The position numbers and the translations under genes are program-made. Of a stretch of 41,893 nucleotides of DNA, positions 1-7,183 are shown piece by piece. The stretch is taken from the NCBI GenBank assembly GCA_900314925.1, contig OMXC01000019.1, forward strand, positions 1 through 41,893, given 5' to 3'. Numbering within the stretch: position 1 is the first letter of the stretch; each line of letters opens with the position of its first letter. Under the pieces are notes generated by a model that was not told the DNA's origin, did no database searches, and worked only from the letters and a program-made list of their open reading frames with translations. The DNA is from an uncultured Bacteroidales bacterium (GTDB lineage Bacteria; Bacteroidota; Bacteroidia; Bacteroidales; P3).

Positions 1-125
1 TGCGTCTCCCCAGCACCTGGAGCGGCCTCACCGTCCACGTCTACGGCTTCACCATCGGCGCCGGCCGCGACAACCTCGGCCTCGGCTCCCCCTCCGCCTA
101 CGTAGGCACCGGCAACGTGGGGTAA
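1..125 (+). CDS. C-terminal end of a probable DUF6266 family protein (partial)
   Basis: An open frame enters from the left edge (first complete codon at 3) and stops with TAA at 123-125, giving about 40 residues. The end reads STWSGLTVHVYGF followed by a glycine- and serine-rich tail with SAYVGTGNVG. A 'W-S-G-x-T-V-H-V-Y' strand followed by a 'Y-x-G' end resembles, from memory, the C-terminus of DUF6266, a Bacteroidota family of about 200 residues with no known function. The start lies outside the window, so neither the domain content nor any signal peptide can be judged. The family name is tentative; the presence of a real coding end is well supported by codon use and by the repeat-rich gap that follows. 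Confidence 0.5.
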   Translation, partial: RLPSTWSGLTVHVYGFTIGAGRDNLGLGSPSAYVGTGNVG

Positions 126-260
126 GTGGTCAGTGGCCAGTGGTCAGTGGTCAGAGGTTAGAGATGTTCGTTTGCCGCCAATTCTCAATTTTCAATTTTC
201 AATTTCTCCCTCACTCCCCACTCTTAACTCATAACTCCTAACTCATGACTCTTAACTAAC
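126..260. repeat. Intergenic 7-nt tandem repeats
   Basis: Just after the stop at 125, AGTGGTC-like heptamers run to about 165 (AGTGGTC, AGTGGCC, AGTGGTC, AGTGGTC, AGAGGTT). A second, unrelated heptamer class (AACTCAT, AACTCCT, AACTCAT, GACTCTT) runs from about 225 to 258. No coding is seen. The 126-466 gap holds these repeats, a terminator and the promoter of the next gene. Confidence 0.7.
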
Positions 261-295
261 AAGAAGGCCCTCCCCCACCGGAGGCCTTCTTTTTC
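261..295 (+). terminator. Rho-independent terminator
   Basis: GAAGGCC-C-TCC pairs with GGA-GGCCTTC around a short C-rich loop, with one bulged C. A T-run follows at 289-294. It lies after the partial gene and before the buk promoter. Confidence 0.8.
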
Positions 296-407
296 ACCCC
301 CTTGGAAAACATTCTTGCCTTTCTCCCCAAAAGCCTGTTTCTGCATCTGTTACACACTTATTGATACTCGGTTGATAAAAAAATGCAAATGTTCCGTTTT
401 TTTTTCA

Positions 408-415
408 TATCTTTG
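408..415 (+). promoter_or_regulatory. Bacteroidota -7 promoter element of buk
   Basis: TATCTTTG matches TAnnTTTG, 51 nt before the chosen butyrate kinase start. No convincing -33 TTTG is seen at the expected distance. Its position downstream of codon 383 argues against the longer in-frame start. Confidence 0.65.
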
Positions 416-466
416 CACCGACAAATCAATGCAACGATAATATTAACAAAATACAATAATACCAAC

Positions 467-1558
467 ATGAGCACAAGAAAATACACGCTGGTTATCAATC
501 CCGGAGCCACGTCGACCAAAGCCGCCATCTATGAAGGCGAGACCGAAGTTTTCACCGAGAACCTCTCCCACCCCATAGAGGAAATACAGAAATTCAAGGA
601 AGTTGCCGACCAGTTCGAGTATCGCAAGACTGCCATCCTCGACATGGTGAAGCGCCACGGCGTCGGCACCGACGAGATAGCGGTGGTCATGGGCCGCGGC
701 GGCCTCACCCGTCCCTGCGAGAGCGGCTGCTACCGCGTCAATGACCTGATGAAACAGGAGTGCCACGCCGGCATTCAGGGCAAGCACGCCTGCAACCTCG
801 GCGCCCTCATCTCCGACGCCATAGCCACCGAGATAGGCCTCCCCTGCGCCTACATCGCCGACCCCGGCATCGTGGACGAGCGTCCCGACTTCGCCAAGAT
901 CAGCGGCCACCCCGTCTTCGACCTCGACCCCTCGCGCGAGGGCGTTATCTGGCACTGCCTCAACCAGAAGATGACCGGCAAGCTTTACGCCCGCGAGCTC
1001 GGCAAGCACTATGAAGACCTCAACCTCATCATCGCCCACATGGGCGGCGGCGTCAGCGTGGGCATCCACAACCACGGCCGCTGCGTGGAGGTCAACCGTG
1101 CCCTCTGCGGCCTCGGCGCCTTCTCGCCCACCCGCTGCGGCTCCATCAACGCCTCCAAGCTCATCGAGGTGGCCTGCAGCGGCAAGTATGACGAAGCCAA
1201 GCTGAAGAAGATGGTCACCGCCGAAGGCGGCTTCGTGGCCTACCTCGGCACCAACGACGCCTACGACGTCGAGAAACGCGCCCTCGCCGGCGACAAGAAG
1301 TGCCAGATGCTTGTCGAGGCTTTCACCTACCAGGTCTCCATGGAAATCAGCCGCCTGGCAGCTGTCGTCAACGGCAAGGTCGACGCCATCATACTCACCG
1401 GCGGCATCGCCTACAGCAAGCCCTGGATGGCCATGATCGAGGAGCGCGTCGGCTGGATAGCCCCCGTCAAGATCTACAAGGGCGAGAACGAGATGCTGGC
1501 CCTCGCCATCTGCGGCAAGGAAGTGCTCGACGGCGTGGAAGTGAAGGAGTACAAATAA
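467..1558 (+). CDS. buk: Butyrate kinase
   Basis: Cytoplasmic kinase of the ASKHA (acetate/butyrate kinase) fold. It interconverts butyryl phosphate + ADP and butyrate + ATP, the last step of one butyrate fermentation route; branched-chain acids may also be substrates. The product is 363 residues, a normal family length. The N-terminus has the phosphate-binding strand LVINPGATSTK. The mid-part has AHMGGGVSVGIHNHGRCVEVNRA and a conserved C-terminal ILTGGIAYS motif, all typical of Buk rather than acetate kinase. I chose ATG 467 because codons 383-466 cross the promoter element at 408-415. Phosphate butyryltransferase (ptb), the usual neighbour, is not in the window, so the direction of flux is unknown. 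The gene appears monocistronic, with a repeat-filled gap behind it. Confidence 0.93.
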   Translation: MSTRKYTLVINPGATSTKAAIYEGETEVFTENLSHPIEEIQKFKEVADQFEYRKTAILDMVKRHGVGTDEIAVVMGRGGLTRPCESGCYRVNDLMKQECHAGIQGKHACNLGALISDAIATEIGLPCAYIADPGIVDERPDFAKISGHPVFDLDPSREGVIWHCLNQKMTGKLYARELGKHYEDLNLIIAHMGGGVSVGIHNHGRCVEVNRALCGLGAFSPTRCGSINASKLIEVACSGKYDEAKLKKMVTAEGGFVAYLGTNDAYDVEKRALAGDKKCQMLVEAFTYQVSMEISRLAAVVNGKVDAIILTGGIAYSKPWMAMIEERVGWIAPVKIYKGENEMLALAICGKEVLDGVEVKEYK

Positions 1559-1569
1559 TTAGTAGACAG

Positions 1570-1667
1570 TAGGTAAGGAGATAAGTAGGTAAGGAGATAA
1601 GTAGGTAAGGAGATAAGTAGATAAGTAGGTAAGGAGATAAGTAGATTTAGTGGATAAGGAGATAAGT
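1570..1667. repeat. Tandem 16-nt (8+8) intergenic repeat
   Basis: The unit AGGTAAGGAGATAAGT occurs perfectly at 1571-1586, 1587-1602, 1603-1618 and 1627-1642, with half units (AGATAAGT) between and after. It fills nearly the whole gap between buk and the FKBP gene and includes many GGAG motifs on the + strand. A related sequence on the opposite strand lies at 41128-41150 in front of adk. Confidence 0.9.
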
Positions 1668-1688
1668 AAACAAGGATACAGGAGAATT

Positions 1689-2483
1689 ATGAAAAAGACT
1701 GTCATTGTTATGGTTCTGTGCGCGATTGCTTTTGGAGCAACGGCCCAGGAGGTGAAAATAAAACGAGGCAAAGCCACCATGACCGAAGAGCAGTACAACG
1801 CCCTCAAGGCCAAAGCCGACGCCTACGACCGTTCGCAGGCCGAGCTGACCGCCCTGCGCAAGCAGGCAGCCCCGGCACGCCCCGTGAGCTTCAACGACTC
1901 GGCGTCCTACGCCATCGGACGCGACATCTACAACCAGTGGGCCAGCCAGAACCTCGGCATCAACGGCGTCATGGCCGGACAAGCCATGATAGACTGCGCC
2001 AAAGGCCAGAACCACTGGAGCGACCAGATGTGCCGTCCGTTGCTGCAACGCTTCCAGCAGGACTTTGAACGCCGCCAGCGCGAAGGTGTCCAGGCGAACA
2101 TCAAGGCCGGCGAGAAATACTTGCAAGAAGTGAGCAACAACAAGTCGGTATACACCACCAAGAGCGGCCTCAAATACCGCTGCTTGAAGGAAGGCAACGG
2201 CAAGAAGCCCAAGGTGACCGACCGCGTCAAGGTGCACTACACCGGCAAGCTCATCGACGGCACCACGTTCGACAGCAGCGTGGAGCGCGGCGAGCCCATC
2301 ACCTTCGCCCTCGGCCAGGTCATACCCGGCTGGACGGAAGGCCTTCAGCTCATGGACGAAGGCTCCAAGTACATGCTCTACATACCCTACAACCTCGGCT
2401 ACGGCGAACAGCAAGCCGGCGCCATACCGCCGGGATCGACGCTCATCTTCGAGGTGGAGCTGCTTGAAATCAACCCGAAATGA
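1689..2483 (+). CDS. FkpA-like FKBP-type peptidyl-prolyl isomerase
   Basis: Predicted periplasmic prolyl cis-trans isomerase and chaperone of 264 residues. Residues 1-20 form a signal peptide ending in GATAQ. A helical segment of about residues 35-150 ([17 protein letters not shown] and following) resembles the FkpA/Mip dimerisation region. A complete FKBP domain covers about 160-262, with [30 protein letters not shown] and [14 protein letters not shown], which supply the usual active-site aromatic residues. I chose ATG 1689 because it starts the signal peptide and has AGGAG at 1680-1684; upstream in-frame codons fall in the tandem repeat. Its stop overlaps the aroC start (ATGA), so the two are probably co-translated. 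Likely client proteins are outer-membrane or secreted proteins; this is inferred from the family only. Confidence 0.92.
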   Translation: MKKTVIVMVLCAIAFGATAQEVKIKRGKATMTEEQYNALKAKADAYDRSQAELTALRKQAAPARPVSFNDSASYAIGRDIYNQWASQNLGINGVMAGQAMIDCAKGQNHWSDQMCRPLLQRFQQDFERRQREGVQANIKAGEKYLQEVSNNKSVYTTKSGLKYRCLKEGNGKKPKVTDRVKVHYTGKLIDGTTFDSSVERGEPITFALGQVIPGWTEGLQLMDEGSKYMLYIPYNLGYGEQQAGAIPPGSTLIFEVELLEINPK

Positions 2484-3388
2484 ACACCTACGGCGACAGA
2501 TTCAGATTGACGACCTACGGCGAGTCCCACGGGCTCGCCGTAGGCGCTGTTATAGACGGCTGTCCGGCAGGCGTGGCTATAGACATGGATGCTGTCGACG
2601 ACGCTTTGGCACGGCGCCGCATCGGTGCCCCGCGTCAGGAGGAGGACAGAATCGAATGGCTCTCTGGTCTCGTGGACGGCATCACCCTCGGCACACCCAT
2701 TGCCTTCGTCATACGCAACCGCGACGCACGCCCCGAAGACTACGGCCACATGGAACACCTCTTCCGTCCCGGGCATGCCGACTACACATACCACATGAAA
2801 TACGGCGTGCGCGACCACAACGGCGGCGGACGCGCTTCGGCACGCGAAACGGTGGCTCGCGTGGTGGCGGGCGCCATAGCGCGGCAGCTCATGCCGGAAG
2901 TGGCTATCGCCACAGAAGCGATAAGCGACAGTTGCGACACCCGGGACGACACCATTGGCGGCACGGTGCGCTGCATCGTGACAGGCGTGGCGGCAGGCGT
3001 GGGCGAACCTCTCTTCGGCAAACTCAACGCCGCCCTGGCATCGGCCATGATGAGCATCCCCTCGGCCATAGGCTTCGAGATGGGCGCTGGATTTGCAACA
3101 GCCAGAATGCGCGGCAGCGAGTATATAGACCGCTGGAACAGTGACGGCACGACAAAGACAAACCACTGCGGCGGAATACAGGGCGGCATAAGCAACGGCA
3201 TGCCGATAGAGTTCACCGTGGCCTTCCACCCCGTGGTCAGCCTTCCGCGACCAGTGGAGTGCCTGCATGAAGACGGGCGCCTGGAGACGGTAAGCATCGG
3301 CGGCAGACACGACACACACCACATAGAACGGGCTGCAGCAGTGGTTGAAGCAATGGCAGCTCTCTGTCTGATAAACTACATGTTATGA
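2480..3388 (+). CDS. aroC: Chorismate synthase, shortened form
   Basis: Would catalyse EPSP to chorismate, the last step of the shikimate pathway, with reduced FMN as cofactor. Residues 1-18 carry MNTYG...TTYGESHG, close to signature 1. [14 protein letters not shown] matches signature 2, and [16 protein letters not shown] is typical of the FMN/EPSP site. Two features are odd. The protein is 302 residues, against about 350-360 for most relatives; the missing part lies mainly between AIARQLM and DTIGGTV, where usual enzymes carry an extra 35-50 residues including the PDP segment. The highly conserved HDPC motif near the C-terminus reads HDTHH. There is no frameshift: both flanks are in one frame. 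It may be active but divergent, or have drifted. It overlaps the FKBP gene (ATGA at 2480) and the next lipoprotein gene (ATGA at 3385). Confidence 0.88.
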   Translation: MNTYGDRFRLTTYGESHGLAVGAVIDGCPAGVAIDMDAVDDALARRRIGAPRQEEDRIEWLSGLVDGITLGTPIAFVIRNRDARPEDYGHMEHLFRPGHADYTYHMKYGVRDHNGGGRASARETVARVVAGAIARQLMPEVAIATEAISDSCDTRDDTIGGTVRCIVTGVAAGVGEPLFGKLNAALASAMMSIPSAIGFEMGAGFATARMRGSEYIDRWNSDGTTKTNHCGGIQGGISNGMPIEFTVAFHPVVSLPRPVECLHEDGRLETVSIGGRHDTHHIERAAAVVEAMAALCLINYML

Positions 3389-4131
3389 AAAGACTGATGA
3401 TAATAGCCTGCATGGCCATCCTCGTCGCAGGTTGCAAACACGACACCTTCACCATCAGCGGCACCATAGATGGCGGTGCCGGCAAGACGCTCTGGCTCGA
3501 AGAAATCTCTCCCGAAGGGCCGCTGTTCATCGACAGCATCCCTGTCGACGCCAAAGGCCGCTTCAAGTACACATACAAGATGCCGTATCGCAGCCTCTAC
3601 AACCTCCACACGACAGAAAACAACTACATAGTGACGCTGCCCGACTACGGCGAGAAGCTCGACGTCACCGGCTCGTGGGACAACCTCTCGATGACCTACG
3701 ACGTCAGCGGTTCGCCCGAGAGCGCCCTCCTGTGGCAGCTGCAGCAGTACACCAACGACGGCGGCAAGGTGCTCAACGAACTGGTCGACACCTCCGAGCA
3801 CTATGCCCTTATGCACCAACGCGGCCTCATCGACGCCGACGCTGTGGCGCTCAAAAAGCAGGAGACAGACTCTCTCTACCGCCTCGTCTTCGCCGAACAG
3901 CAGGACTACGTCTGCCGTTTCATAGAGGAGAACCAAGGGTCGCTGGCCACGCTGATTGCATTGTACAAGCCCTTCAACAACCGCATGCTCATAGACACCC
4001 GCAACCCGCAATGTATCGACTGGTACGACATGGTGCTCGAAGGCCTTGAGCAGCGCTATCCCGACAACCCCCACACGCTGCACTTCAAGAACACCACCGA
4101 ACATCTGCGCAGCGCTCTGTCCCGGCAATAA
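3385..4131 (+). CDS. DUF4369-like lipoprotein without thioredoxin domain
   Basis: A 248-residue predicted lipoprotein: residues 1-17 are a signal peptide with the lipobox LVAGC (Cys17). The segment from about 22 on (FTISGTIDGGAGKTLWLEE, then 'F.DS..VD..G.F.Y.Y') is the beta-rich pattern of DUF4369, which in Bacteroidota usually forms the N-terminal part of TlpA-like thiol-disulfide proteins. Here there is no CxxC and no thioredoxin fold after it. Instead a charged, probably helical segment (about 110-245) ends the protein. Its ATG overlaps the aroC stop by four bases, giving a three-gene translationally coupled unit with the FKBP. The function is unknown; a role in periplasmic folding would fit the FKBP neighbour but is only inference. 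Confidence 0.72.
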   Translation: MKRLMIIACMAILVAGCKHDTFTISGTIDGGAGKTLWLEEISPEGPLFIDSIPVDAKGRFKYTYKMPYRSLYNLHTTENNYIVTLPDYGEKLDVTGSWDNLSMTYDVSGSPESALLWQLQQYTNDGGKVLNELVDTSEHYALMHQRGLIDADAVALKKQETDSLYRLVFAEQQDYVCRFIEENQGSLATLIALYKPFNNRMLIDTRNPQCIDWYDMVLEGLEQRYPDNPHTLHFKNTTEHLRSALSRQ

Positions 4132-4139
4132 AACACAGA

Positions 4140-4175
4140 AAGCCCTGCACCTCACGATGCAGGGCTTGTTATTTT
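4140..4175. terminator. Bidirectional terminator between convergent genes
   Basis: AAGCCCTGCA at 4140-4149 pairs perfectly with TGCAGGGCTT at 4158-4167. T-rich sequence lies on both strands beyond the stem. It separates the + operon ending at 4131 from the - operon ending at 4189. Confidence 0.85.
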
Positions 4176-4188
4176 TGTCTGTCTTCCT

Positions 4189-4599
4189 CTATTTTGCCTT
4201 GCGTGTCTTGTTCTTGGCAGCGTTGCGCACCTCGGTGCGCTGCTCCTTGGTCAGCACCTGGTCAATATGTATCTTGCCCTTGTACATCTCGCGGTTTATA
4301 GCTGCCTGCAGCGTTGCTTCGCGCTCAAAGAGCGGATAAAGCGACGCCGACTGGTCGCCGTCACGATCCATGTACATGGCTATGCTGTCGCGCACCGCTT
4401 TCTGTGAAGCACGCAGCGCGTTAACCTTCTCTTTCGACTCTTTGCTGATGCTCTCTATCTTGCGTTTCTGCGACGACGAGAGGTCGCTGACGAGCTCCGT
4501 TATGTCTTTGTGTTTCTTCTCGTGGTGCGGGCGGTCATGCTGGGCGGCAAGCGGCAAGGCTACTGCCACAAGCATAATGAGTATAATCGTTTTCTTCAT
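4189..4599 (-). CDS. Spy/CpxP-like periplasmic helical protein
   Basis: A 136-residue exported protein: residues 1-19 form a signal peptide ending in PLAAQ. A histidine-rich linker (HDRPHHEKKHKD) follows, then amphipathic helices (about 32-130) rich in Lys, Glu and Gln. There is a 'LTKEQR' near the end, in the position of the LTxxQ motif of the Spy/CpxP family of small periplasmic chaperones and metal-sensing proteins. The assignment rests on overall pattern, not on a full match. It lies 9 nt after a small membrane protein and an ECF sigma factor gene. This suggests an envelope-stress unit in which it acts as periplasmic effector or sensor. The His cluster could bind metal. Function is inferred. 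Confidence 0.6.
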   Translation of the reverse strand: MKKTIILIMLVAVALPLAAQHDRPHHEKKHKDITELVSDLSSSQKRKIESISKESKEKVNALRASQKAVRDSIAMYMDRDGDQSASLYPLFEREATLQAAINREMYKGKIHIDQVLTKEQRTEVRNAAKNKTRKAK

Positions 4600-4608
4600 A
4601 TATCTGGA

Positions 4609-4935
4609 TTAATAATCTTCTTCATAGAGAGCCTCCAACGGATTGACGACAGCCTCCTCCACGGTATTCCATGAAGAGTAGTCGTTGAATTGGGATATAG
4701 CGTACCCCATGTCTTCATTGGAGAGACTTGTAGGCTTGTAGACGGTGATGTTGACGATGAACAGCGCCACTACAGCGGCAGCGGCGGCAACGCTTATCTG
4801 CTTCCATCCGATGCTGCGACGCACAGGACGCAGGTAGGGCTTCTGCTGCACCTGCGCCATCACGCTCCCCAACACGTCGACCTTGTGGGGGTACTCCTGC
4901 TGTGACAGTTGTTCCAATCTCTGTTCTAATGTCAT
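4609..4935 (-). CDS. Small single-pass membrane protein, probable anti-sigma factor
   Basis: A 108-residue product starting MTLEQRLEQLSQ. ATG 4935 was chosen because it overlaps the sigma factor stop by four bases (ATGA at 4932-4935); a longer in-frame start would intrude into the sigma gene. About 50 cytoplasmic residues with basic PVRRSIGWK are followed by one membrane segment (about 50-70, VAAAAAVVALFIVNITV) and a short acidic periplasmic tail ending YEEDY. No zinc-binding HxxxCxxC motif is present. Size, topology and coupling to an ECF sigma gene fit an anti-sigma factor, but sequence similarity to a named family was not recognised. Confidence 0.6.
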   Translation of the reverse strand: MTLEQRLEQLSQQEYPHKVDVLGSVMAQVQQKPYLRPVRRSIGWKQISVAAAAAVVALFIVNITVYKPTSLSNEDMGYAISQFNDYSSWNTVEEAVVNPLEALYEEDY

Positions 4936-5465
4936 TGTCTTATCTCTTTTGCAAGGTTTTTCTTTGCTCTGAATATCAAGCTCTCCACTTTGCTCAGTGT
5001 GCATTGCATCACGTCGGCTATGTCCTGGTAGCTGAAGTTCTCAAAGGTGTAGAGCACCAGGGCGGTGCGCTGTTCATCCTTGAGGCGGCCTATGGCGCTG
5101 CGCAGCTCCTCCATCTGTTCGTTGTATATCATCTGCTGCTGCGCATTGCGGTCGTCACTCTGCTGCTCCGGAAGGTCCTCGCGGGCATCGGTGGAGATGA
5201 ACCGCTTGGCCTTCTTCAGCATCTTGCTTACCACGTTGACGGTGATGCGGTATATGAAAGAACTCAGCTTCGAGTCGAACCGGAAGCGTGGCAAAGCCAT
5301 ATACAACTCCACAAAGACTTGCTGTGTCACTTCGTCTATCTCCAGCCGATTGCCGCAGAGCTTGTATGTCAGATTGGCCACAATCTGTTGGTATCGCTCC
5401 ACTATCACGGCATACTTCTGGGTGTCGCCAGCAAGCACAGCCTCTACTATCTCTTTGTCTTCCAC
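4932..5465 (-). CDS. ECF-type RNA polymerase sigma factor
   Basis: A 177-residue sigma-70 family protein. Region 2 covers about residues 10-85 (VERYQQIVANLTYKLCGNRLEIDEVTQQVFVELYMALPRF), where the -10 element is read. Region 4 covers about 118-172 (RLKDEQRTALVLYTFENFSYQDIADVMQCTLSKVESLIFRAKKNL) and is the helix-turn-helix reading the -35. The linker is rich in Gln and Asp. The start is GTG at 5465; the next in-frame upstream codons lead to a stop with no ATG. The next two genes are a putative anti-sigma and a Spy-like protein. The target regulon cannot be read from the sequence. A GCAACC sequence (minus strand, 5514-5519) could be an autoregulated -35 element; this is weak. Confidence 0.93.
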   Translation of the reverse strand: MEDKEIVEAVLAGDTQKYAVIVERYQQIVANLTYKLCGNRLEIDEVTQQVFVELYMALPRFRFDSKLSSFIYRITVNVVSKMLKKAKRFISTDAREDLPEQQSDDRNAQQQMIYNEQMEELRSAIGRLKDEQRTALVLYTFENFSYQDIADVMQCTLSKVESLIFRAKKNLAKEIRQ

Positions 5466-5549
5466 CGGCTCAATCGTTAGTTATGTACCCTGTTAATGAC
5501 ATTTATTGCATCTGGTTGCGTAAAATTCCTCTTTTTTTGCGAAATTTTC

Positions 5550-5924
5550 CTATTTGTACTTAAACTCCTCTATCTCACGCCGCTCACGCTTGGTGGGGCG
5601 GCCCACGCCACGGTCGCGTTTCTCAAAGGCATACTGGCGTGCCATGCGGATGCGCTCGTACTCCTCTTCGGGTGTACGGTCAATCATGAAGCCCTGCACC
5701 AGCGGCGCCCCCACCCTGTTGGGCGGCAAGGCCAGCACCTCCACCTCCTTGTGCAGCTGGTCGATGTTGAGGCTGTAGCGTTCGCCCACTTTAACATCGT
5801 GCGAGGGCTTGAGTTCACGTCCGTCGCCGTTGGCAAGCTTCACCCTGCCGTTGGCGCAGGCGTCGGCGGCCATCGACCGTGTCTTGTAGAGGCGCACCGC
5901 CCAGAGATATTTGTCGAGCCTCAT
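5550..5924 (-). CDS. S4-domain RNA-binding protein, Hsp15-like
   Basis: A 124-residue cytoplasmic protein. The N-terminus MRLDKYLWAVRLYKTRSMAA and 'GRVKLANG' form the S4 fold (about 1-60), which in Hsp15 (HslR) binds 50S subunits carrying stalled nascent chains. The C-terminal part is basic (GRPTKRERREIEEFKYK), also typical. The length matches Hsp15 (about 130). Its ATG overlaps the tonB stop (TCAT at 5921-5924 on the + strand), so it is the last gene of a long minus-strand run. The role in ribosome rescue is transferred from the family. Confidence 0.85.
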   Translation of the reverse strand: MRLDKYLWAVRLYKTRSMAADACANGRVKLANGDGRELKPSHDVKVGERYSLNIDQLHKEVEVLALPPNRVGAPLVQGFMIDRTPEEEYERIRMARQYAFEKRDRGVGRPTKRERREIEEFKYK

Positions 5925-6658
5925 ATCTTGAAGATGTAAGTGATGGTGCCTTTCTGTTCGTCGGGAGCGCTGGCATCAGCGTTGAAACGTGCCTTGCGTG
6001 CGGCGGCGATGGCTTTCGCCACGAGGTCGCCGTCCGACGTGCTGGACCCCTTGGGCTCATATTCGGCGCGTGTCACGCGGCCCTGCTGGTCAACCCAGAT
6101 GCGCACTACCACGCGGCCCTGCTGGTTGGAGTTATACTGCGGTTTGGGCAGCGTCACGTTGCTGCGGCCGGCAAGCGAGAAGTCCGACCCGTTGCCACCG
6201 CCGTTGCCGCTGTAGTTGTTGCTGTTCGGGTTGCCGTTGGGCTTGCCTTGGTCGCCGGTGCCACCGGCCACCCCCTGGCTGCCGTCGCCGCTCCGCTGGT
6301 TGCGGCGCCCGGTGAAGAGGGCGTTCTTGTTAATCTCCGGCTCTTTGTTCTCCACCTTCGGCTGTTCGGCCACAGGCTTTACGGTGTTGCCGTCGTTGGC
6401 GTTGGCGCCCACGTTGGGCGTCGGCTCGGCATGCTGTGTGGCCACCCGGTTGGGCGTCGACGGCACCGGTGTGGCTGCCGCCGTGCTTGCCGGCTGGGGG
6501 TCTTCGCCCATGCCGTAGTCGCTGTCGCCGAGGTTCACCTCCACACCCTCCTCGGGTATCGGCGGGTCGGGCGGGTCGTAGCCGAAAGCCAACAGCACCA
6601 TCACAACCACGGCCATGACGGCGGCGGTGACGATGCCTGATATAATCCTGTTGTTCAT
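5921..6658 (-). CDS. TonB family energy transducer
   Basis: A 245-residue inner-membrane protein coupling the proton motive force to outer-membrane TonB-dependent transporters. A membrane anchor covers about 5-27 (GIVTAAVMAVVVMVLLAFGY). A proline-rich PPDPPIPEEGVEVNLG follows, then a long low-complexity Asn/Gly/Pro linker (about 45-165) and a TonB-like C-terminal domain (about 170-245, 'VVVRIWVDQQGRVTRAEYEPKG ... TITYIFKI'). The final 'A...W.G' features of E. coli TonB are not expected in this subgroup. I chose MNNRIISG at 6658; the upstream in-frame codons lie across the exbD stop region. It follows exbD by 13 nt. Confidence 0.87.
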   Translation of the reverse strand: MNNRIISGIVTAAVMAVVVMVLLAFGYDPPDPPIPEEGVEVNLGDSDYGMGEDPQPASTAAATPVPSTPNRVATQHAEPTPNVGANANDGNTVKPVAEQPKVENKEPEINKNALFTGRRNQRSGDGSQGVAGGTGDQGKPNGNPNSNNYSGNGGGNGSDFSLAGRSNVTLPKPQYNSNQQGRVVVRIWVDQQGRVTRAEYEPKGSSTSDGDLVAKAIAAARKARFNADASAPDEQKGTITYIFKI

Positions 6659-6671
6659 TCGTCCTTTGTGA

Positions 6672-7088
6672 TTACTTCTTGGGCGAGGTGGCAAGAATCA
6701 CCTTGTGCTTGGTGCCACCCGCGGCATTGATACTGTTGACGGCGTCGATGACCTGCACCACATCCTGCACGGGCACCGTCTTGTCGGCGCGGAGCACTAT
6801 GCAGGCCTCCGTCTCGCCGGCGGCAATGCTGGTGCGCAGGTACGTCTCAAGCTCCGACGGCACTATGGGGATGTCGTTCTCCACGTAGAAGTTGTGGTTC
6901 TCGTCGATGTACACCGTCACGCTCTCCTTGGCCATCGTCTTGCTGTTGCTTTCCGGCAGCAGCAGCTTGACGGCGTTAGGGCTGATGAGCGTCGACGTTA
7001 TCATGAAGAATATGAGCAGCAGGAACACCAGGTCGCTCATGCTCGACGACGACGTCTCTATCTTAATCTGGTTCTGACTCTTGATCAT
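6672..7088 (-). CDS. exbD: ExbD/TolR biopolymer transport protein
   Basis: A 138-residue inner-membrane protein with one membrane helix (about 17-38, MSDLVFLLLIFFMITSTLI). The family's proton-path acid is Asp19 in SMSDLVFLLLIFF, followed by the periplasmic domain (about 45-135, VTVYIDENHNFYVEN and 'VLRADKTVPVQDVVQVIDAV'). It forms the stator with ExbB and drives TonB. It sits between exbB and tonB. There is one exbD here, whereas many Bacteroidota loci carry two. Confidence 0.92.
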   Translation of the reverse strand: MIKSQNQIKIETSSSSMSDLVFLLLIFFMITSTLISPNAVKLLLPESNSKTMAKESVTVYIDENHNFYVENDIPIVPSELETYLRTSIAAGETEACIVLRADKTVPVQDVVQVIDAVNSINAAGGTKHKVILATSPKK

Positions 7089-7183
7089 CTTTTTTAGTTT
7101 TAAGTTTTAAGCTGTAAGTTTTAAGTGGCCGCTACAGCCTGTGCAAGCACTTAAAGCTTACGGCTCACAGCTTACAGATTAAA
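7089..7183. repeat. Intergenic low-complexity repeats between exbB and exbD
   Basis: TTTTAAG / CTGTAAG-type 7-8-nt units run from about 7092 to 7125. A second set (CTTAAAGCTTACGGCTCACAG..) at about 7147-7177 is partly complementary, so a weak hairpin with GCTGTAAG and CTTACAG arms can form inside the operon. Confidence 0.6.

Noticed and set aside
1570..1667. CRISPR-like array
   Set aside because: Units are 16 nt in direct contact with no spacers, and no cas genes are present.
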